Position numbers and translations under genes: made by a program. The notes below the pieces were generated by a model that saw nothing but the letters and a program-made list of their open reading frames with translations, did not search any database and was not told where the DNA came from. 64,000 nt of DNA from Actinomycetota bacterium (GTDB lineage Bacteria > Actinomycetota > Acidimicrobiia > Spongiisociales > UBA4744), in contig JAADGS010000073.1 in NCBI GenBank assembly GCA_013152275.1, positions 1 through 64,000 of the forward strand. The letters are read 5' to 3'. Below are positions 27,110 through 34,307 of the stretch, in pieces (the stretch's first letter is position 1; the number at the start of each line of letters is the position of its first letter).

Positions 27110-28282
27110 CTACCAGAGTTCGACGTACACGAGGATGGGGACGGCGGGTGTCGACGACAAGCCGGTCGCTTCCCGGAAGTCCCACAGTTCGACCCAGAAC
27201 CGGACACCGTCGGGGCGGGAGAAACTGCCCTGGTAGTGGGGGAGCCGGTCATCGTTGATCCGGGTGAAGCTGCCTCCGAAGCCTCGCTGGAGGAGTTTGC
27301 GCTCGATGTCGGCGCCGAGGGCGACATGGCTCGGAGCGCTTGCGGGGAGCGTGAAGTAATGGGCCTCGGTGTGGGTGGCACGCGGTGCCGCCTTGTCTGC
27401 GGCCTGTTTGTCGTAGAGGTCCTTGTCGGCGGCGACTTCGGCGGAACCGGCAGGGATCCACGGGTTGCCGGCGGCGAGTCGCCTGATCGACGTGTCGAGC
27501 CACTTCGCCACCCATTCGCCATGGTCCGGTGGAATCCAGTTGGCTCGACCCAGCACGAGCATGGCAACCGATTCGGCCATGTCTTCGGCCGGTCCGGTTC
27601 GCCCGTACTCGGTCGCCGCCCGACCTTCGAGTCGCCAGTCCGCGTGGAGGGGATCGGCGGATTCGTTGATCCAGCCGGTCCGGCCGGCGAAGGAGATGAC
27701 GAGGTCCGATCCGTCGGCGGGGTCGACGCGGGCGATGTCGCCGTCGAGTGCGGCCTGGATGTAGGCGGGGTCGAGGGCGCGAAACTGTGCCACGTGCGCG
27801 AATTCGTGGGCGAGGGCGCGTGCGAGGTCGAGGCGGGTGGTGCGGCCCCTGTTGGGTTCGAACGTCCGGTCGACGAGGTAGATGTCGGGTCCACTCGTGA
27901 AGGCGACGGCGTTGCCGACGTGCTCTTCTTCCGGAGCCGATCCGATACGGATGATGGATCGTGGGGCGCCAATCTCCCAGAGTGCTTCGGGCAGATCGGA
28001 GAGTGCGGCGTCGAGGAGCTCGAGTTCGGCCGGATCGGGATGTGGCCGTGACCCGACGACGGTGAGGTCGTGTACCGTGCGTTGCCACACGACGTCGGTG
28101 AACGGAGGCGATCCGAGGCGGGTGAGCAGGTCGGTATCGTTGAGGTCGAATGATCCCGGAGCCGTGGTCGAGCTCGTCGTGACCGGGGCCCCACAGGCCA
28201 CGACCATGGTTGCGAAGATGAGGATGAGAAGGCGTCGCACGGTGGCAGATGGTAGATGCAGGCGGGGATTGATCGATGCCAT
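27110..28282 (-). CDS. Putative HExxH metallopeptidase-like lipoprotein
   Basis: Protein of 390 aa. The N-terminus has basic residues, a hydrophobic helix and a lipobox-like VVACG (Cys30), so it is probably an exported lipoprotein. The zinc motif is ALAHEFAHVAQF (His159, Glu160, His163), with Glu237 in DMAESVAML as a candidate third ligand of a gluzincin arrangement. The C-terminal region is rich in Trp and Arg. The start is uncertain: ATG 28282 or GTG 28240 (directly before the helix), neither with a clear ribosome site. Family unknown; it is divergent from mdh. Confidence 0.7.
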   Translation of the reverse strand: MASINPRLHLPSATVRRLLILIFATMVVACGAPVTTSSTTAPGSFDLNDTDLLTRLGSPPFTDVVWQRTVHDLTVVGSRPHPDPAELELLDAALSDLPEALWEIGAPRSIIRIGSAPEEEHVGNAVAFTSGPDIYLVDRTFEPNRGRTTRLDLARALAHEFAHVAQFRALDPAYIQAALDGDIARVDPADGSDLVISFAGRTGWINESADPLHADWRLEGRAATEYGRTGPAEDMAESVAMLVLGRANWIPPDHGEWVAKWLDTSIRRLAAGNPWIPAGSAEVAADKDLYDKQAADKAAPRATHTEAHYFTLPASAPSHVALGADIERKLLQRGFGGSFTRINDDRLPHYQGSFSRPDGVRFWVELWDFREATGLSSTPAVPILVYVELW

Positions 28283-28376
28283 CGAGAGCATGCTCGGGCG
28301 TTGTCTGTGTCCGGCTGAGACAGGTTCTGATTGCACTAGCCTTGAGTGAGAGGTCGCGAGCCAAGGAGTTGGCACT

Positions 28377-29312
28377 ATGAGAAAGGTCACGGTTGTCGGG
28401 GCGGGCAAGTACGGGTCGCTGACGGCGATGCGCATCGCCCAGATGGATCTTGCCGACGAAGTCGTCATGACGGACATCGTCGAGGGTCTTCCACAGGGGC
28501 TTGCCCTCGATATGAACGAGTCCCGGCCGATCGAGAAATACCGTACGTTGGTCGTCGGGACGAACGATTACGCAGATACCGCAGGCAGTGAAGTCGTGGT
28601 GATCACCGCCGGGCTTCCCCGTAAGCCGGGCATGAGCAGGATGGACCTGCTCGAGGTGAATGCCAAGATCGTCAAGAGTGTCGTCGAGCAGATCGTCCGT
28701 TACTCACCGGAGGCGACGCTGGTCGTGGTCACCAATCCACTCGATCACATGACGACACTGGCTGCCGAGGTATCCGGTCTGCCGCACAACAAGGTCATGG
28801 GTCAGGCAGGCATGTTGGACACGGCACGGTTCGTGCACTTCGTCTCGGAGGTGAGTGGTGTCGACGTGCTCGAGATCGAGGCGCTCACGTTGGGCAGTCA
28901 CGGACCGACGATGGTGCCGGTGCCGTCACAGGTGAAGGTTGCAGGCAAGCCGCTGACCGAGGTGTTGACACCGGAGCAGATCGAGGCGATCGTCGAGCGT
29001 ACCCGCAAAGGTGGCTCGGAGATCGTCGGGCTGCTGAAGACCGGGAGCGCCTATTTCGCCCCGTCTGCGGCGGCCGCACACATGGTCAAGGCGATTCTGC
29101 AGGACACGGGCGAAGTCATGCCGGTGTGCGCGTGGACGTCTGGCGAGTACGGTGTCGAGGACGTGTACCTGGGTGTTCCTGCCAAGCTGGGAGCCAAGGG
29201 CGTCGAGGAGATCGTCCAACTGGACATCACCGACTCCGAGTTGGAGGCACTGCGAGAGGCCGCCGTGGCGGTCAAGGCCAAGATCGAAGACTTGCACAGC
29301 ATCGCTCTGTGA
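28377..29312 (+). CDS. mdh: Malate dehydrogenase (LDH-like type)
   Basis: NAD-dependent malate/oxaloacetate interconversion, TCA cycle. 311 aa, LDH-like (type 3) MDH. The nucleotide site is VVGAGKYG (7-13), with Asp33 that favours NAD. The substrate Arg82 in LPRKPGMSR marks malate rather than lactate specificity, followed by Arg88 and Arg151, with catalytic Asp148 (LDTARF) and His175 (LGSHGPTMV). CCAAGGAG precedes the ATG. A strong terminator follows, so it is monocistronic and separated from the HU gene. Confidence 0.95.
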   Translation: MRKVTVVGAGKYGSLTAMRIAQMDLADEVVMTDIVEGLPQGLALDMNESRPIEKYRTLVVGTNDYADTAGSEVVVITAGLPRKPGMSRMDLLEVNAKIVKSVVEQIVRYSPEATLVVVTNPLDHMTTLAAEVSGLPHNKVMGQAGMLDTARFVHFVSEVSGVDVLEIEALTLGSHGPTMVPVPSQVKVAGKPLTEVLTPEQIEAIVERTRKGGSEIVGLLKTGSAYFAPSAAAAHMVKAILQDTGEVMPVCAWTSGEYGVEDVYLGVPAKLGAKGVEEIVQLDITDSELEALREAAVAVKAKIEDLHSIAL

Positions 29313-29326
29313 CCACACGGGAAGGA

Positions 29327-29357
29327 ACGAAAGCCCCCGATGTGCGGGGGCTTTCGT
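29327..29357 (+). terminator. Rho-independent terminator of mdh
   Basis: ACGAAAGCCCCCG and CGGGGGCTTTCGT form a perfect 13-bp stem with a 5-nt loop (ATGTG), 15 nt past the mdh stop. Confidence 0.85.
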
Positions 29358-29420
29358 TGTAATCGGGGTGTGGTCCTGCCAGAATCACAATATTGTAGTT
29401 CTCTGCCAGGAGGCGGTCGT

Positions 29421-29705
29421 ATGAACAAGGGAGACCTCGTAGAGAAGGTCGCCGATGCCGCAGGCATCAGCAAGAAGGCTGCCCACGCGGCGGTCGAGAC
29501 GGTGTTCGGTGAGATCACCAAGGCCATGAAGAAGGGTGATCGAGTACAGGTGACCGGATTCGGGAGCTTCGAATCGGTGAAGCGACCGGGCCGGAAGGGC
29601 TTGAACCCGGCGACGGGTGAGAGTCTGTACATCAAGACCAAGTTCGTCCCGAAGTTCCACCCGGGGAAGGGCCTCAAGGACGAGGTCGCCAAACGCCGCA
29701 AGTAG
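29421..29705 (+). CDS. hup: HU-type DNA-binding protein
   Basis: Nucleoid protein of 94 aa. The N-terminus MNKGDLVEKVADAAGISKKAA is typical of HU, and the arm signature GFGSFESVKRPGRKGLNPATGE lies at about 47-68 (shown only in part). Basic ending KDEVAKRRK. It lacks the long Lys/Ala-rich tail of mycobacterial HupB, so it is the short bacterial form. CAGGAGG precedes ATG 29421. It bends and packs DNA as a dimer. A strong palindromic terminator follows. Confidence 0.96.
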   Translation: MNKGDLVEKVADAAGISKKAAHAAVETVFGEITKAMKKGDRVQVTGFGSFESVKRPGRKGLNPATGESLYIKTKFVPKFHPGKGLKDEVAKRRK

Positions 29706-29725
29706 GCGATCGGCAAGCGCGAGGA

Positions 29726-29751
29726 GTGGGCGACCCCCGGGGGTCGCCCAC
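29726..29751 (+). terminator. Terminator of the HU gene
   Basis: GTGGGCGACCCCC and GGGGGTCGCCCAC form an uninterrupted 26-bp palindrome beginning 20 nt after the HU stop, followed by a short T-rich stretch (TTCCTTGTT). Confidence 0.82.
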
Positions 29752-29770
29752 TTCCTTGTTCCGTGTCTGC

Positions 29771-29856
29771 GAACCCAGGGTTCAGGGGTGTCGTGATGAC
29801 CGCTGCGAACCCAGGGTTCAGGGGTGTCGTGATGACCCCTACGAACCCAGGGTTCA
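29771..29856. repeat. Dispersed repeat B, copy 2 (tandem, 36-bp period)
   Basis: GAACCCAGGGTTCA occurs at 29771, 29807 and 29843, exactly 36 bp apart. The interspersed 22 bp (GGGGTGTCGTGATGACC plus ends) are also nearly identical. Each GAACCC(A)GGGTTC is itself a palindrome. It fills the gap between the HU terminator and the SCP2-like gene. Confidence 0.88.
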
Positions 29857-29864
29857 GATGGCTC

Positions 29865-30242
29865 TCAGTACTCGACGTCCAGGCCGGCGGTGGCCGAGGC
29901 GTAATGGCCGAGGGCGGCCTGCTGGGTCATGAGTTTGGCCATGTTGCCGGCCACCTTGATCTTGCCGGTCATGAAGGCCATCTGCGTGTTGAGATCGCCC
30001 TTGAAGATCTTCGACGCGGTCTCGTAGCTGGATGTGATCGTGACGTCCGGGTTCTCCATAGCGCCGATTCTCTGTACCGGCGTGTCGCCGGTGGCGTCCA
30101 TGTAGAACTTCGCTTCGCCTTCGGGTGCATCGGTAACGACGAACTGGAGGCTCATGTTGGCCGCCGAGGTGAAAGCGTCGCTCGCCTTGAGTGCTTCGGT
30201 GACGGCAGCGGCCCATTCGTCGGTGAGGAATGTGAATGCCAT
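29865..30242 (-). CDS. SCP2 sterol-binding domain protein
   Basis: Protein of 125 aa with an SCP2-like lipid-binding fold: VTDAPEGEAKFYMDATG, GAMENPDVTITSSYETASKIFKGD (quoted in parts) and AFMTGKIKVAGNMAKLM, the last being the family's conserved GKIKVxGDxxKLM-like helix. Stand-alone SCP2 proteins bind fatty acids or other hydrophobic ligands in the cytoplasm. ATG 30242 follows GAAAGGAAG. The C-terminus ends near a hairpin repeat. No neighbour defines the ligand. Confidence 0.85.
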   Translation of the reverse strand: MAFTFLTDEWAAAVTEALKASDAFTSAANMSLQFVVTDAPEGEAKFYMDATGDTPVQRIGAMENPDVTITSSYETASKIFKGDLNTQMAFMTGKIKVAGNMAKLMTQQAALGHYASATAGLDVEY

Positions 30243-30401
30243 GGCTTCCTTTCTTTCTCCCTGTTGCCAGGCTAGCAGGGTTCGGGCCCGGTGCTTGCGA
30301 TTGCAAGCAGTCGGTGTCCGGACGATCTCACTCATCCATCGACGGACATGGTCGAACCGGGTGCGGACGATGAGATGGAAGCCCATGCGTGCTTCGGTTG
30401 G

Positions 30402-31277
30402 TCAATCACCCAGGATCGGCAGAAGGGCTCGCTTGATCTTCTTGACATCTCTGGCGCCGAGCTTTGCGAGCGGTACCCGTGGGTAGCCGGGTCGGAGCCC
30501 GACCATCTCGGCGGCGGCCTTCACGCCGGGGATCCTGTAGGCCTCGACCGCCGAGGCGATCCTGGTCAGTTCCGCCTGATCCGACAGCGCGCTCCTGGGA
30601 GACCGACGTGTCTTTGCGATGACGTCGAGGACCGTGGCCGTGAGGTAGTTGGACGAGGCAGTGATCGCGCCGTAGGCACCCGCAGTCACGCAGAAGGTGA
30701 TGGACCGGGTCGCTCCGGTGAACAACAGGAAGTCCACCGGAGTCTCTTGCACGAGGCGGGCCATCCGCGCGACGTCGCCTCCGGAGTCTTTCATGCCGAC
30801 GATGTTGGCATGGTGTGACAGTTCGACGACCAGGTCGGTGGGGATCTCGTAGGCGGTCCACGGAGGGACCGAGTAGATCATCACCGGCAGGGGAGAGGCG
30901 TCGGCCAGGGCGAGGAAGAACCGGCGGACGGCAGCATGGTTGCCTCGGGCAAGGGTGGTCGGGGTCATGGCGAGGATGGCGTCGGCACCGGCTTCGACGG
31001 CCTCGGCGGTCTGCCGGACGGCCGTTCGAACCGTTTCCGCGGCGATGCCGCACAGCAGAAAGGTCTTGTTGCCGAGCGCGTTCCGTGCAGTGTCGAGAAG
31101 GGCCTGGCGCTCTCCGGGTTCCAGGTAGGGGCCTTCACCGGTCGAACCGGCGATCAGGAAGCCTTTGATCTTCCGCTCGGTGAGTGTGGTCAGGTTGTGT
31201 CGATGGGCATCGAGGTCCAGATCACCGGTTCGAGTGAACGGTGTGACGAGCGCAGGCATCAGGCGGGGTGGTTGCAT
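30402..31277 (-). CDS. Dihydrodipicolinate synthase family lyase/aldolase
   Basis: A class I aldolase-type TIM barrel of 291 aa. The pyruvate-binding GSTGEG (44-49), Tyr135 (MIYSVPP) and Schiff-base Lys163 (IVGMKDSGGD) are all in place. True DapA often has NVPxRTG after the Tyr; here SVPPWTAYEI replaces it, so it may be a 4-hydroxy-2-oxoglutarate aldolase-like, KDG aldolase-like or other family member rather than DapA. No lysine-pathway neighbours support DapA. It is read in the same direction as the SCP2-like gene, 159 nt upstream of it. Confidence 0.85.
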   Translation of the reverse strand: MQPPRLMPALVTPFTRTGDLDLDAHRHNLTTLTERKIKGFLIAGSTGEGPYLEPGERQALLDTARNALGNKTFLLCGIAAETVRTAVRQTAEAVEAGADAILAMTPTTLARGNHAAVRRFFLALADASPLPVMIYSVPPWTAYEIPTDLVVELSHHANIVGMKDSGGDVARMARLVQETPVDFLLFTGATRSITFCVTAGAYGAITASSNYLTATVLDVIAKTRRSPRSALSDQAELTRIASAVEAYRIPGVKAAAEMVGLRPGYPRVPLAKLGARDVKKIKRALLPILGD

Positions 31278-31377
31278 CGGCGTGAGGCTACTACCTGGCG
31301 AAGACGCACCGGAACGAATGGCTCGAGGATGTCCCAGGGTCCGATCCTCGCGTGTTCTCGGACAGCGTCCTGTCGGC

Positions 31378-31938
31378 TCAGGGAGTCGGGTCCGGCTCGA
31401 TGTGCATCACCGTGTCCGCAGCCCAGCAGGTGTTGACGACAGGGTCTCTGTTGCACACGGAGCCGGAGAACCACGCGAAACCGGTGAGCCAGTCATGGTC
31501 GAAGACCACACGGGTTCCGAGCCAGTCCCTGTCGGATCCGTCGTTGTCTCGCACCGCCTCAGGCCAGTTCTCCTCCAGCGCGAACCATGTGCCGCAGCGG
31601 AGGAACGCTCCGTCGTCCCCGCTCACGAACGGACGGTATCGTTGGCGGGGTCCGATCGTGCCGGATTCGTCGGATTTGTAGATCCACACTTCAACGACCG
31701 CGCCACTGATGTCACGAATCGCCCCGGCGGTCGCTTCGAGGATGGCGCAGTCGGCACCGGACTCGTCACCGGCGGCCGCCCCAACCCGAGCGCCTTCGCG
31801 CGTGCCGGCCGTGACACTCAGCCAGTCGCGAAGCCCCATGCCCCACTCGACGCTCCCAAGGGCCACGAGCAGCAGCAGGCTGAGGATCAATGCGGCTTCG
31901 ATGACGGCGACGCCTTGTTCGTTGCGGATCCGCTTCAT
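31378..31938 (-). CDS. TadE-like pseudopilin protein
   Basis: Protein of 186 aa. N-terminus RNEQGVAVIEAALILSLLLLVALG is the TadE signature: a Gly followed by a hydrophobic helix carrying a Glu at position +5 to +6. Then comes MGLRDWLSVTAGTREGARVG, which is shared with the other TadE proteins of the cluster. The remaining 120 residues are extracytoplasmic with Cys and Trp. It is last in the cluster, 7 nt after the second TadG-like gene. TadE proteins are minor pseudopilins of the Tad/Flp pilus or related secretion apparatus. Confidence 0.87.
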   Translation of the reverse strand: MKRIRNEQGVAVIEAALILSLLLLVALGSVEWGMGLRDWLSVTAGTREGARVGAAAGDESGADCAILEATAGAIRDISGAVVEVWIYKSDESGTIGPRQRYRPFVSGDDGAFLRCGTWFALEENWPEAVRDNDGSDRDWLGTRVVFDHDWLTGFAWFSGSVCNRDPVVNTCWAADTVMHIEPDPTP

Positions 31939-31945
31939 CGTGTCA

Positions 31946-33385
31946 TCAAGGGTTCGGGATCAGTCGGACCGGGTTGCCGATGATCCGGGCCATCCAGGTC
32001 GTTCTGTCGTGTGGCTGGTTGAGTTCGATTTCCATGTACCACCAGCAATCGGATGAGCACGTGTAGCTCGACGGAATCTCGACGTTTGCCGTGACCCATT
32101 GGCCGTTGAAGATGGGGCTGCCGTCCGAGGTCTGAATCCTGCACGGCCCGCTGCTGCTGCTTCCGGTGATGGTGCCGTTCTCATCCTCGGAGAACCATGA
32201 GCACTGGGCCGTCGTACCATCGGGCATCTTGACGGTCATGTAGGCGTTGCCGTTGTCTTCGCCCGGGTCGTAGAAGTGCAGCTCGAGCCTCTTGCCCGCA
32301 TGGAGCTGTTCGACTTTCGCCAGGTTCAGTATCCCGGTGGCGCCCGGTTGATTGGTGAAGATCGAGATGTCGTTGATGCCGTAGACGTGTGGGTTCGATC
32401 CCGAGGAAACCGAGGCATGGACCGAGTACTGGTTCGTGCCGCCGAGATCTCCGGTGGTCCAGACTCGCAGGACATAGATGCCCGGTGTCAACGTGCCGCC
32501 GACATCGCAGAGCTCTGCCCAGCGGTTCTTGTAGGTGGAGGCATAGGAGCCGCTGGGGATGTCGAACCGGCAGCCGGCGATGGGAAGGTTGTCGGTCGGG
32601 TCGAGTGGCGTGGTATCCGGCTCGTACAGTTCGAAGTGGGTATCGGTTCCTCCACCATCGTCTTGGGCGCGATCGCCCGTCTGATAGCTGAAGTTGCCTC
32701 GTTCGTAGAACCCGGCATCGTAGATGTGAACCTTGAGGTTTGAAGAGCCGGGTGCCACTTCGATGCCGTAGTAGTAGCCGGCCGGCCGGTACTGGGAGTT
32801 GTTGAAGTGGCTTCCGGACCACGGGTCATCCCAGAATTCGGTCGCGAATGCATCCCCGTTGAACTTGTTGGTGAGACGACCGGAGATCGCGGCCCAGAAA
32901 TTCGGATCTCCACCGGTGCAGTTGGTGCCCGGGGGATTGACCGGCGCTTCGCCGAAGCAGTTGTCGGGGCTGCCTATCGGCACGGGTTTGATGTATTGGG
33001 CGGTCGACGTTCTGGTGATCGTGAACTGGTCGAACCCGATGATGCGCAGGAGATAGGTGGGCACGGTGGTGGTCAGCACCACCTGGAGGCTGTTGTCGGC
33101 GAGTGGGATGAGTTGGACGCCTCCTCCCGGATACCCGTTGGCGGCCGCGGCGGCGTCGGCGTCGTTCTGGGCCTGATCCAGGAAACCGGGCAGGTTCACC
33201 ACCCCTGCGAGTGCGGCTGAGTCGGCGGCGTTCTGCAGTCTGGACGAGTTGAGGTACAGCCATGTGAGGTCGACGGAGAGCGCTGCGAATGCGAGGAGCA
33301 CGACGAGCGAACCGGCCGCCCATACGAGGACGGCTCCGTTCTCGGATGTCTCGAGTCGCAGGAGTTTCCGCAGTCGCGACCTCAT
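31946..33385 (-). CDS. TadG-like pilus-associated protein with large C-terminal region
   Basis: Protein of 479 aa. The N-terminal Tad/TadG domain has a basic lead, the GAVLVWAAGSLVVLLAFAALSVDLTWLYLN helix (quoted in parts) and the typical RLQNAADSAALAG. The long extracytoplasmic part contains Cys pairs, YYYGIEVAPGS, LDPTDNLPIAGC, YGINDISIFTN and the ending RIIGNPVRLIPNP. These elements are all matched in the paralogue at 34308-35783. No VWA MIDAS motif, common in TadG, is visible. ATG 33385 overlaps the upstream TadE stop by 4 nt. Probably secreted or surface bound. Confidence 0.83.
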   Translation of the reverse strand: MRSRLRKLLRLETSENGAVLVWAAGSLVVLLAFAALSVDLTWLYLNSSRLQNAADSAALAGVVNLPGFLDQAQNDADAAAAANGYPGGGVQLIPLADNSLQVVLTTTVPTYLLRIIGFDQFTITRTSTAQYIKPVPIGSPDNCFGEAPVNPPGTNCTGGDPNFWAAISGRLTNKFNGDAFATEFWDDPWSGSHFNNSQYRPAGYYYGIEVAPGSSNLKVHIYDAGFYERGNFSYQTGDRAQDDGGGTDTHFELYEPDTTPLDPTDNLPIAGCRFDIPSGSYASTYKNRWAELCDVGGTLTPGIYVLRVWTTGDLGGTNQYSVHASVSSGSNPHVYGINDISIFTNQPGATGILNLAKVEQLHAGKRLELHFYDPGEDNGNAYMTVKMPDGTTAQCSWFSEDENGTITGSSSSGPCRIQTSDGSPIFNGQWVTANVEIPSSYTCSSDCWWYMEIELNQPHDRTTWMARIIGNPVRLIPNP

Positions 33386-33939
33386 TCGAACGCCTCCGGT
33401 TCCATGCGCAGGATGGTGCTCTCGTCGATGACGTAGCTCCCGGTGAAGGGCGGGAAGCCGGTGATCCAATTGTGCGTCATCTGGATGCGGATGCCGATGA
33501 TGTCCAGTGGTTGTGAACCGGCAGCGGTCTGTCGCGTGGACGAGGGCCACTGTTCGACGACGCTCCAGTTCAGGAGAGGATTGGCGCACGGATCCGGATC
33601 GCCGCCCGTGTAGGTCCATGTGTTCGTGCGCGACGCGATCTGGTCACCATCGGAGGTCGCCTCGTAGATCTCGAAGCGGTCGACGCGATCGAGGAAGCCG
33701 TTGGGGAGAAAATCGACGATGCTTGTCATGATCTGGCAGTCGGCGTCTGGCGCCGTCCCCACGAACGCGCCTGTGCGGACTCCTTCGCGTGCGGCCTGTT
33801 CGACGGTGAGGAAGTCGTAGAAGGACATGCCGAACTCCATGATTCCGATGAAGAGGAGCATGATGAGCGGCATGACCAAGGCGAACTCGACGAGCGTCGC
33901 TCCGTCTTGGCGACGGTTTTGCCCGCGAAGAGGTCTCAC
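33382..33939 (-). CDS. TadE-like pseudopilin protein
   Basis: Protein of 185 aa. QDGATLVEFALVMPLIMLLFIGIMEFGM is the TadE helix with the conserved Glu, followed by SFYDFLTVEQAAREGVRTGA, like its neighbours. The extracytoplasmic domain has Trp/Asp-rich ends (MTHNWITGFPPFTG) that recur in all four TadE proteins here. GTG 33939 has GGGAGG 6 nt upstream. It overlaps the downstream TadG-like gene by 4 nt and may be coupled to a short upstream frame that ends at 33936. Confidence 0.87.
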   Translation of the reverse strand: MRPLRGQNRRQDGATLVEFALVMPLIMLLFIGIMEFGMSFYDFLTVEQAAREGVRTGAFVGTAPDADCQIMTSIVDFLPNGFLDRVDRFEIYEATSDGDQIASRTNTWTYTGGDPDPCANPLLNWSVVEQWPSSTRQTAAGSQPLDIIGIRIQMTHNWITGFPPFTGSYVIDESTILRMEPEAFE

Positions 33940-34097
33940 TCGTTTCCTCCCAGGGCTGTCTCCCAGCGTGGCGGCATCATCGCGCCACTGGCCCAGCCAT
34001 GGAATCTACACGACGCGATGAGAACTGCAACGGCGAAGGCCTTGAACGTGGTTGCGAACCGGAGGACGGCGATGTCCCGGTCGTCACGAGATCTCAT
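33936..34097 (-). CDS. Possible small membrane protein (53 aa)
   Basis: A short frame from ATG 34097 to a TGA at 33936-33938 that overlaps the TadE start (GTGA). It encodes a charged N-terminus (MRSRDDRDIAVLRFA), a hydrophobic helix (TTFKAFAVAVLIAS) and a short polar end. GGAAGG lies 10 nt before the ATG. The coupling to TadE and the single helix make it plausible as a small pilus-related or regulatory peptide, but no homology is recognised. Confidence 0.35.
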   Translation of the reverse strand: MRSRDDRDIAVLRFATTFKAFAVAVLIASCRFHGWASGAMMPPRWETALGGNE

Positions 34098-34307
34098 GAT
34101 ATCGCCGCCTTCCACCGGACAGCGACGCGTACGCAGTGTGATGCCAAGGAATAGAAGAGTCGAGGGAGATCTGCAGGCTGATCACGACCTCATCCCTTTT
34201 CTGCTCGCGAGGGCGCTTTCCGGGCCTTCCGGTCCCATACATGACAACCACGTCAGGCGTTCAGAATATCACTGTCCGTGGTCTCGGGCAAGGGGTTCGT
34301 CTGTACC
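34098..34307. other. Intergenic region between the two Tad gene sets
   Basis: The full gap between the TadG-like stop and the next TadE start is 368 nt (33940-34307), of which 33936-34097 may hold a small gene. The rest shows no convincing gene, hairpin or repeat. It may carry a promoter for the second TadE-TadG-TadE set. Confidence 0.5.

Noticed and set aside
29771-29856. CRISPR-like array (short palindromic repeats with 36-bp period)
   Set aside because: Only three repeat boxes occur, the sequences between them are near-identical rather than unique spacers, and no cas gene is in the window.
30292-30307. Small inverted repeat GCTTGC-GATT-GCAAGC as terminator or operator
   Set aside because: Six-bp arms only, not placed at a gene end or a promoter that I can recognise; chance cannot be excluded.
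31324-31350. CGAGGAT/ATCCTCG hairpin after the last TadE gene as terminator
   Set aside because: Short stem with a 13-nt loop and no T tract; too weak to list as a feature.
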